This document shows positions 54,901 to 64,000 of a stretch of 64,000 nucleotides of DNA, piece by piece. The position numbers and the translations under genes were made by a program. The notes under the pieces were generated by a model. That model searched no databases, was not told the origin of the DNA, and saw nothing but the letters and a program-made list of their open reading frames with translations. Each line of letters opens with the position of its first letter. Position 1 is the stretch's first letter. Source of the DNA: Branchiostoma lanceolatum (taxonomy: Eukaryota > Chordata > Leptocardii > Amphioxiformes > Branchiostomatidae); contig NC_089732.1 in NCBI RefSeq assembly GCF_035083965.1, positions 7,565,383 to 7,629,382 on the forward strand, written 5' to 3'.

Positions 54901-57900
54901 GATGAGTAATTTGAAGAAGGTCCTTACAGGAGTGCTGGACTTTTACAGTGAGGTAAGATAAAGTTTGGTGTGTTTTCATTATTTCAGTATTTGTGATATG
55001 TGTAGAACTAGAAGTAGATCTAATGTTAGTGATTTAGATATATTGCAATTGGATAATCCAACTTTATTTATCTTTCTACGCATCCATATCTTTCTAGGCA
55101 AGTAGATTAAAGTAGACACAGAAGTTAGAAAATTTAGTTATCAACCTGGTAATCGTATTACAGTACAATGCTAAAATGGTGCCATTTCTTTACTGCTACA
55201 CCTGATATTTCCTATATTTCAATGTTCAAATTTGTACCTTATTTTTGTCTTCACCAGGTGCTGGGACAACAGATAAATGACTTCACCCTGCCAGATGTCA
55301 CCTCCATTGCTGAGCACTATGATGTGGAGGAGATGGGACGACTGCTACAGCTGATTCTCGGCTGTGCAGTCAACTGTGATCGCAAACAGGGTAAGATGGT
55401 CACCTCAGAAGGATAACAATAACAATTCTAGAGTTCCACGATCTCATACCTTCGCCAAATGATACAAGCACAAAAGGTGCTACTCGTAAACTACAATAAA
55501 ACTGGAAACAAAGGAAACGCAAAAAATTATTTTGCCCAGCGAATTATAGCCCACAGCATGATTTTACAAGTCAATCCTAAAAAAGGAACCAGAAAAAAGT
55601 AAAAGCATTTTCATCTTAACTTTGTTAAAAAACTACAGGGAATATCCTTGTGTTTTGTAAGACGTGTGTACTTTATGTCTAATGAGTTGCGTCACAAACC
55701 CCGCCCCCTCAAGTGTCACAGGGTCAGTAATTTTTGTGGCAAGCCCTTCCCAACAAGACCACCTCTCAGCTGAGGTCTGGCGGAAACACAGCTTACAGTA
55801 CAATTTGTATCTGTTGCACGTAGTCATTGCCAGTGTGGCCAAACATAGTTACACACAAGATTAAGACAGGGAAAATGTTGTGTAGACAACATTGATACTA
55901 TGTGAGTGTTTCTCTAGTCCGTCTAACAATGCATTCCGTTTTGATGTTCCAGAGTATATCCAGAACATCATGGGGATGGAAGAGGCAGTGCAGCATGCAG
56001 TCATGAACGCCATTCAGGAGGTACATATATGTGGTTTCCAGAAGTTTTCTGTGTGCGCTAGTGAGACACCACATAATTGAAACCCCATGATTTGATTCCA
56101 GTTTGATTAACCTTACAAATTTTGTTTACTTGATAGTTTTCTTAATCCTTCCAACCATCATTCAGATTGCATCTGTTTTAACCTGTTCCTCTTTGTTGTC
56201 CCCTCCACATGTGCAGCTGATGAACAAAGAGGCACCTGCATCACCCGGAGTCCTGCCTGAGGTGGAGAAACAGCTGAGAGACACCGTGGAAGAATTGAAC
56301 GAGGTGAGCTACTCCTGTCTTTTCTTTATTACTTTTATGTATTACTTGTCACAATCTTGATGTTTAGAATCTGTGTTTTCTCATTGTCATATGAATACAT
56401 GTATGTCCATTCATTCCTTTAGACCCTTGTAATGCCTAGTGCCACATATAGCAGGAAGTAGTGCCACATATAGCAGGAAGTTTCATTGCTGTTTCATTAG
56501 CATGGTATATTTTTACACGGAGGGGTTGCATAGTCTGTAACTACTAGTATGTAAAAGGTAAATATTCCCTGTAAGCGGTGAAATCTAAAATCCCAAAATG
56601 CTACTTAGATCTGTGACAGCTGTTGAATGTGTAATGATGTTGTGTTGTACCTGACAGGTGCGTGCTGCTAAAGAGGAGATAGCCCAGCGCTGTCATGAGT
56701 TAGACATGCAGGTGCAGCAGCTGATGGAGGAAAACACCCTGATGAAATGCGAGAAGGACGAACTGTCCGACAAGGTCAACCAGGTGGATGGCTACGAAGA
56801 CACCAGGTACACAGAAGGAGTCTGGTGGGAGAGGGGGGGGTGAGAAAGGGGTTTGGATGTTGGGATTTTGAGCTTGTCACTTGTTAGCCACAATTTGGGT
56901 GCAAAGATGGAGGGAGGGGGGCTGCTGGTCATTAAACAAGATCTTCTAAAAAAAGCTGGCCATGCGACCTCATTATGACAAAAAGATCAAGGTATCAGGA
57001 ATTTAATGGAGGAAAAGGTAAACCATCTTTCAACTTTTTTAAGATCCTGTGGACTTTTTGATTTCTCCTGTTTTAAAGTTTTATTACTGTTTTATAGGTT
57101 AGTAGAAGTGCCTTATTGTCTAGTGGATTTTCCCATATTTCTCCTCTCTGTACGACTGGCTCTGACGTCTGGTTTCTCCTCTGTTCTGTTGTCTTGTTTG
57201 TTCTGTCACAACGTCGCCTTCTGTCGACACCACCTCCAGCTTTATAGAAACCATTCTGAGCGACGCCAGGTAAAAGCCATTCTCCTCATCACTCCATTCC
57301 CAGAGATTCAAATAATTTTTCAGCCATAGTTGCACGTTGGGCAGCCTGGCTAAACACTTAGGTTGCCCAGTGCTTCCTGTGGTACAGTCATTCCATATTA
57401 CGCTTCCAAAAGTGTTGAAAAGTCTGATTTTACTTAGTCCAGTCTGAAATTTGAAACAGATCTTGGGTTGCTCGCAAAGCAAACCTTAAGCCTAGAAGAC
57501 TGGGCAACCTCTTGTTTCCAACATCAATTTTATCACATCCTCTCTCCTTCTGCGTCACTAGCTTCTGAACAAAACAATTAACTCAAATTGTTTGACTTGT
57601 CCTGACTTGACTGTAAAATATTTGGACTGAGTAATCTACTTAGTGTGTTATAGAAGGAGAGAGGAGCTCAGAATTGATATTTTTCACCACTTTCACTGTG
57701 ACGTTATTATGAGTTTATAAATGTGTTACTTTCACAATCCTTGATTATGTGACAGCAGTTCTATCTATCCTACTACAATTAGACATGTATTAGCTTATAT
57801 TTATGTTATTTCATTATGTAATATAGTATTGTCATAGGTATTTGATAAAGGTACCTTACAATTGTCTACCAAACTTTGGGATGGCAAATCTGAAATCTCA

Positions 57901-60900
57901 ACTTGTGTATAGATACTGGTTCCTATTGGAAAAGTTAAACTGTACTAAAAAAACGCCTGGTGTGTTGAATATTTGCTCATTTTGACAGATTGTTAAACAA
58001 AATGTTTGCCCCTCTCCACCAATGACTGTAGCACCCCAGCAGGCAGACGGTACATCCAGCTGACTCATCAGGTGGAACAACTGCAGGAGGAGACCTACAG
58101 GCTAGAGTCAGGTCTGTCACGCCAAAGGTCTCTTATTAACCTTAAGCACTCTGAAGTAGCCGTTTGGCTACCAATTCTCTATTGGTTACAGAGTTAGGCA
58201 GCAGGGTTATGGTTATTAAAAACAAGTAGATGTAATGTAGAATTGCATGTTAGCAATTTCAGATACAGATTATGTGCTGTTTTAAATCCCTAATAAAGGG
58301 GCTTTCAGATTATCATATCGGCTTTGAATTTAGATACAAGTTCAAATACAATTGTTGGTATGTTCTCTTATTGTAAGTTGTCATGTTCCTCCCACAGGGC
58401 GAGATGAGTACAGACTGAAGTGTGAGGAGATGGAGAAGGAGATCCTAGACCTAGCAGGGAAGGTCAGACAAACTGGATTGTTTTTAAACCTTTAAGTCCA
58501 TATTTTAGTGTGAGAAATATGACGAAAGCGCTCATCAAGACATGATTAAAAAAAAGCACTTTGAAAGTGCTCGTTATAACATAACAGATAAAACACATGC
58601 ATCAGACAAACTGGATTGTTTTTTAAAAACCTTTACGTCCATATTTTAGTGTGGGACATATGATGAAAGTGCTCCTCGAGACATTATGAAAATAAAGCAC
58701 AGTAAAAGGGCTTCTCGTGACATGATGAAAATGAAGTACAGTAAAAGTGCTCCTCATAAGATAGGAAATAAAGCACATGCATCAAGAGAAGCAAACTTGC
58801 TGAACAAAAATATACAATGGTACATGTATCATGAAGTATGAAATGTGAGATAGGAAATATTTTGCAACAGTGATTTATGCATGGTCAATATGATACAGTA
58901 TCATTTAAAGAAAGTACAAATCTACAATGTTTACCAAAGGTCCTTATTCAACTAAAGGTATATTTGTAGGTGTGATGAAATCATAGATGTTGTACTCAAG
59001 CCTGCGGTCTGTTACTATAGCTTAAGAACATTTTCAAGACCCATTTCTCCTTATCGAGTAGGAAAATTGTCTGAATGGAAAAGACTTGATCAAAATGATC
59101 TATAGCAGAGAATAATGGAAACTAAGCTTTGTGAATGCTCCAACTTAAATGTATGACTATGTATGTATGTATTTCCCCTTACAGAATGAAGAGCTAATGG
59201 CACTAGCTGCAGAGACACAGCTGTTAAAGGATGAGATGGACATACTCAGACAGTCTGCTGAGAAAACAGTCAGTAACACTTTCACTGATGCAGAGGATGT
59301 CGTCTTTGCGACTTTCACTTCTGCATTAGAAAAAGTCTGTCAGTGATTTTTTTTCATTTCTGTAGAAACCAAGTGAAGGAGAGGGAAGTTGTTTTGTGCT
59401 AGAGATGAAAGTTTGTGTTCATACAGAAAGCTGATAGCGTAAACATAAATCTCCCATTTCATAGATTTATACTTTTGTTTGCAGACTAAAGGAGTTGCAA
59501 ATATCATGTGCTACAATTTAATGAAGTTTAGGTGTCAACTATGTTTTTCTTCAATTTACAGTCCAAGTATGAGCAGACAATAGAAACATACAAGAAAAAA
59601 TTGGGTGAGTCAGATTTAAATGAAATGTAGATACAAATGTGTTGTACTGTACAACTTTGTTCATCATCATACAACAGATACATATAGGCGTCTTCCTGTT
59701 AAAACAATACAAGTAACTCTTCTTTGATAAGCTTTGCTTTTGCAATAGCCTGGTGCACATTTTTTTGAAACCAAAGTTACAATTCTTTCCTCATTTGTTG
59801 TAAGTGCATATTTTAACTGATTCCAATTCTACATTTTCCAGAGGACTTGGCTGACTTAAGGAGAACTGTGAAGATCTTGGAGGAAAAGAACACAGGTTAC
59901 ATGCAGCAAACAGTTGAACTAGAGGAGGTGGGTAGGATGAGAAAGCCAGACTTGAAGGCAGCACAGGTTGAAAAGGCTTGTAATGCCAAAAACACCTGTC
60001 TAAATGCTGTAATTGTACTTTCTTAAGTCATTCAGTCATTGTACTTTCTTTGTTGATTAGTTAATGTATGGTAACTCAGAGCAAACATTGTAGACAGAAC
60101 TTTTGTGTTTACGTAATACTGTAAATACAGAGATGTTCACAGTGGTTTTCTGTTCGCGGTTTTCACGGCGACCGTTTGACCGCAAACCTAAAGCCACCGC
60201 AAACATTTGTGTCCAATACTGTAGCAGTATGTGGCTATAGCGCTGCCTTAGCGTGAAATAAAGACCACACGAACTTAAATGCATTTACAGTATACATGAA
60301 GGCACCATCTGATGACGTTTGTACTTTGAATTTAAAGGAACTGAGAAAAGCGAACACACTGCGCTCACAGCTGGACATGTACAAGAGACAGGTGCAGGAG
60401 TTACACGGTAAGGTGTCGGAGGAAACCAAGAGGGCTGACAAGGCGGAGTTTGAGCTGAAAAGGTCAACAGAAAAACTGGACACTGTTCAGAAGGAGAAAC
60501 AAGTAAGTCGTTGTTAGCATTTATGTTGTATGATGTGATTCAGAAAATGTTAAAACTCAAAAGAATGCAGCTTTGGTATAGCCAGGCTATGGGTATTTTT
60601 CATGCATTGGGATTATGTTTAGATTAGGGATTTTATGGATTGTGGATTACTTTAGCTTGATTAAGATCCAAGATTACCCTTAGGTAAGTTTGGGGATTAA
60701 GAGTTATTTCAGAAGTAAGTAAGTAAACTTTATTAAGAGTTTGAAGAAGGATGCTCTTACTCATATACAGTATAAATTAAGGATTACATTTAGATGCAGG
60801 TTTGTATTGTTAAATCAATGTGACACTATCCTCAACCCTGCTAATGCCTAAGTTAAACACTGCCGTCAATCCTGCTATCTGTACCTTACAGAGAATAGTC

Positions 60901-62920
60901 AACGAACGGGACACACTAAAGGAGACAAACGAGGAACTACACTGCATGCAGCTTCAGCAGGGTAAGGCTTCTCAGATATAGGTTTTGGGACCATATTTTA
61001 AGACACTAAGATATGGATTTTGGGACCACATTTTAAGACACTAAGATATAGATTTGAGACCATGTTTTAAGACACTAAGATGACAATAGATGCTCACTGC
61101 AAAACATCTGTTCTTTTTGTTTTGTTTTCAGGGCTTTTATAGAATGGAACAACCTTACAAAATTATAGTGCAAGAAAAATATTGCATAACACACAAAAGT
61201 TACTATTTCTTTGGATGGTCTTGCTCAGTAGGTTAGTGATACCACTGTATGACTAGCTACTGAGGAGATAACATTTGATACTTTATAGTGGAATTATTGC
61301 TCTGATTGACAACAGCGTTTTATTCAACAGGGTCTCTAGCAGGCATCAGTGATAAAGTAGAGTCTCCTGTTGGCTCCCCCATCCCAGAAGTGGTACCACC
61401 CGAAATCAAGTAAGTGTTACCTATTTTCCTGATGATGTCATAGGATGGCAATGTTTGTGTGTTTTTTACACCATTGTTTCTGTTCTTATTCCATATACAG
61501 TTGTAAGTAGAAGCCAACCAAATGAGTGGCAGAGTTGTTGACTTGTTTACCTCTGTTTTTGTTTACTCCAGAGAGAAGATGATTCGCTTACAGCACGAGA
61601 ACAAGATGCTGAAGCTGAAGGCGGAGGGTTCGGACGACGAGAGACTTGCGGTTTCCCAGGCGATGTTGGACGATGCCAACGCCAGGACGAACGAACTTGA
61701 GACAGAGAACAGGTGAGGAGCGTGGCTGGGAACAAGTTGGAAACTTCTTCCTTGTAGTTTTGATGATTAGATGCCTTAACTTATCAACCTAGGATTGATG
61801 TGTTCAAAAATTCATTTTCCTAGAATGATCGTAGGGTGGAACTTGTTGCCACCGAGCACCGTAGAAGCATCCTCATTAGACAGCTTTAAACAATGCATGC
61901 AGTTAGATATGCGAAGGTTAGACGTGACAGGTCATTCAGTGTAATAATAATATAACCAGCTGCTCTCGCGCCGCGTGCCTGCGAAGCTGGTGTTTTACGT
62001 TGAAGGGCGGTTCTACTGGCTATATACATGTAGATACAGAATCTGATGCAGATGCAAGAGAAAGGATTTTTAGATACAACTTTACCACTTTTTACAGCTA
62101 TACTGCTGTAGAATGTTATGGTAGAATGTTTCTATCAAGTTGTGGTAACTTGTTGATTTGCTATTCATATGTTTGAAGTATCTGGAAAATAGCACCAATT
62201 CTAAAAAAAGAAGCCAGCTCACAAAAAGTCTTCTAGCTTGAGTCTTACACTTTAACTGTATCCTGCCGGCAAGCCTTATAGTGTATTTTGACAGTTTTGA
62301 ATTATAGTGTTTTCAGTCTCAAATGACTGTCATTAGGTCTCATCTGCATAATTAATGATGCACTTAACTGAATTTACGATGACAGCAGGCAGGATGAATC
62401 ACTTCCATCAGTCGGTGTGTCTCCTATATGCTTTGATTTCCACCTGTTTGTAGTGGTCTGTTCAGTGTCAAGAGATGGTGCAAATTTTGAGATACGTGTC
62501 AACAATTTCCATTTTAGATTTCTGCTCATAATTATTTTGTTACGTGGACATTGCTATTGGTCATTTTGTCCGTGCGGTGTAGAGGTCAGTGCACCTCTGG
62601 TTCAAATTCCATGGAGCTTAAGTCCGGGCTCACACGCAAGTCTAGACACAACTGGAAAAGAGTCGCATTGTCGTTTCAGAACTGTAGCTAAGCCGCATCG
62701 CACAACCACTAGCTTCTTGAAAAAGTATCATGCTTCACCTCAGGTAAGGATGATTGCTGTACCTTTATGAATATTCTCTCGTAAATGATGCAATTTGTTT
62801 TGTTCTGTTTTCTTTGCGGAGTGCAGGTTGGCCAACCAGAGGATTCTGGAACTCCAAGGTCAGTTGGAGGACATGCAGACCGAGCAGGAAGAGGTCGGGT
62901 CACCTGCTAAAGACCAGGAT
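51974..62920 (+). CDS. HOOK: HOOK-family dynein/dynactin cargo adaptor (5' part; runs off right edge)
   Basis: Exons: 51974-52012, 54346-54431, 54662-54734, 54902-54952, 55258-55390, 55953-56020, 56217-56303, 56658-56806, 58032-58111, 58398-58462, 59185-59268, 59562-59604, 59842-59927, 60338-60502, 60892-60961, 61331-61409, 61572-61712, 62827-62920; phases join through 531 residues, with perhaps 190 more expected. HOOKs activate dynein-dynactin and link it to endosomes. The N-terminal calponin-like Hook domain (about 1-155) shows WFGKIKQDAGENWRLR, GRLLQLILGCAVNCDRKQ and EEAVQHAVMNAIQELMNKE. Gln141 and Ile148 correspond to human HOOK3 Gln147 and Ile154, which contact the dynein light intermediate chain. 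The rest is long coiled coil. It appears to be the single precursor of HOOK1/2/3. Exon 60338 has a weak acceptor (TTTAAAG) and lies 45 bp after a MITE. Confidence 0.95.
54022..54187. mobile_element. CTGTAAATGCA MITE family, copy 3 (diverged)
   Basis: Starts GTACTGTAATTCTTGAAAGT, ends AAAGGCATTTATACTTACAG, with an internal AAAACCACCAAGAACACTCC block. The same order of blocks occurs in copies 1, 2 and 4. It lies in HOOK intron 1. Confidence 0.65.
56438..56482 (+). repeat. 22-bp tandem duplication in HOOK intron 7
   Basis: AGTGCCACATATAGCAGGAA is present twice in succession with a 22-bp period. No role inferred. Confidence 0.85.
58464..58785 (+). repeat. 138-bp intronic duplication starting at a splice donor
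   Basis: TCAGACAAACTGGATTGTTT occurs at 58464, one base after the start of the donor dinucleotide of exon 58398-58462, and again at 58602. Further diverged GAAAGTGCTC...GACAT-ATGA modules of about 45-50 bp follow to about 58785. The second copy lacks the G needed for a GT donor. Confidence 0.75.
60117..60292. mobile_element. CTGTAAATGCA MITE family, copy 4, upstream of HOOK exon 14
   Basis: Begins TACTGTAAATACAGAGATGT, ends TTAAATGCATTTACAGTA, with TA at both edges, suggesting a TA target duplication. The end lies 45 bp before the start of exon 60338, so the element may have displaced the original polypyrimidine/branch region. Confidence 0.75.
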
Positions 62921-64000
62921 GTAAGTAACCTTTGCACTGTAACCTTTCAACTTCAGCAAGGTACTTGGAGTAGAAAATTAGGAAGATATTCCCTGGCAAG
63001 GGATAGAACTTAAATGACCTTGAATGTTCCGTTTTAACAGATGGAATCGTGAGATTTCATCTTTTCCGAGATTAAAGCATTTGCTATAAGCTGGGTCATA
63101 GTTTTAAAAGAAGTACAGGTATGTAGAACTGAAGTAGCTTGAGTGATTTGCCAAATGAGGAGTAGTAGTTTTTCTAAGTGTGAATAACTTGATTGCAGTG
63201 TTTTAACAGTAATACAAACAACCAAGTTATTATACAGTAATAGGAATTAACATCATCAAACCTATAATTCTAAAATCTTCTCTTACATCGAACATACCTT
63301 ATATGTGTTAACATTATTTCATGCTAACTTTCATCATGTCCTGTTAAGTTGTATACAGCGGTCTTGTTACTTTGCTGCATGCATGACTTGTTTCAGCAGT
63401 TGCAGGTCCATAATCTTTTGCCAGAAGGTGCCATACTATTTCATCCCTCAGTGGATGTTTCATATCGGTTGCAGTTCAGCATGCTTCTGCCAGAGGGTGC
63501 TGATGTGCAGCATGTCATACATGTCATTCATTTGTTTCTCCAACCTTGCCATGCATGTTCTAACTTGGTGTTTGTTTGTTTTCTTGCATGCCTTGTAAAC
63601 AAATCTCAGGAGTTTGTAAGTATGAGTAAGGTTTTGCCTGTAGTGCAGAGCTTGCTTCTTGTGGCTTCCTTTTGTTTCCGCACAGCTGAAATCTCACTGC
63701 TTAATCCTGCGCCACTAACATCAGTGTGTAGTGTGTTTGCGTATTTAGAGTGCAGAAGTGATCGTTTGGTTCTTTGAAATTACCGCAAAGACTTTTTAAC
63801 ATACTTAGTTATACTGTAGGTTTGTGTGTATATGCAGTAACCTTCTTGTAGCACAGAAAGTGAAATACGTGCACCAAAATCAATGTAGTAATATTATAAG
63901 ACCATTTCATTAGAAATGTATGTTGGTGAGTAATATGAATGTTTTCAGCAATATCAGGGCTCTATGATTGCCAATCTGATGACTTCTTTATTTATTAATT
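62921..64000. other. HOOK intron, no exon identified
   Basis: After the GTAAGT donor at 62921 I see no segment resembling the remaining HOOK coiled coil or C-terminus with matching splice sites. The open frames at 63305-63777 are Cys/Phe-rich and do not resemble HOOK. The next exon is probably beyond the window. Confidence 0.55.

Noticed and set aside
62565..62660. Second tRNA-like sequence (GGTTCAAATTCC near 62600)
   Set aside because: A B-box-like motif only; no convincing A box or stems.
63305..63777. Cys/Phe-rich frames at the right edge
   Set aside because: Not HOOK-like and without matching phase or splice sites; they lie in an AT-rich intron.

Overview
The window looks like animal nuclear DNA from a chordate close to amphioxus (Branchiostoma). 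Genes are intron-rich with consensus GT-AG junctions, the proteins are clear chordate orthologues, the gene order includes a pair also adjacent in human, and introns are packed with short inverted-repeat transposons. The genus is my inference. Exons were assigned by eye from splice consensus, reading phase and similarity to remembered family sequences. No search or RNA data were available.

Layout: 1-3110 is a tandemly duplicated, internally deleted non-LTR retrotransposon fragment carrying a 9-bp minisatellite. 3574-24385 (+) is the 3' part of a single FCHO1/FCHO2/SGIP1-family gene: the end of the F-BAR domain, linker exons and the complete mu-homology domain. Its F-BAR exons lie to the left of the window. 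24386-30135 is non-coding. 30136-36252 (+) is a PP2C-type phosphatase with a long basic tail. 36253-40543 is non-coding with a TGGA array and MITEs. 40544-43048 (-) is ALG14, head-to-head with 43689-46720 (+), a divergent RNF170-like gene. 46721-49122 is non-coding (SINE, MITE). 49123-51511 (-) is canonical RNF170, tail-to-tail with its paralogue and head-to-head with HOOK. 51974-62920 (+) is the first 18 exons of HOOK, running off the right edge.

Functionally, FCHO/SGIP (clathrin-coat initiation) and HOOK (dynein cargo adaptor) both serve endocytic traffic, while ALG14 and the RNF170 proteins act at the ER membrane. The window is not an operon-like system. Its interest lies in gene architecture: an apparent U12-type AT-AC intron, two microexons whose reading frames force exactly one to be used, a possible promoter for an F-BAR-less SGIP1-like isoform, a splice donor abutting a MITE, a GC-AG intron, and two compact bidirectional promoters that share ETS-type CCGGAAGT sites.
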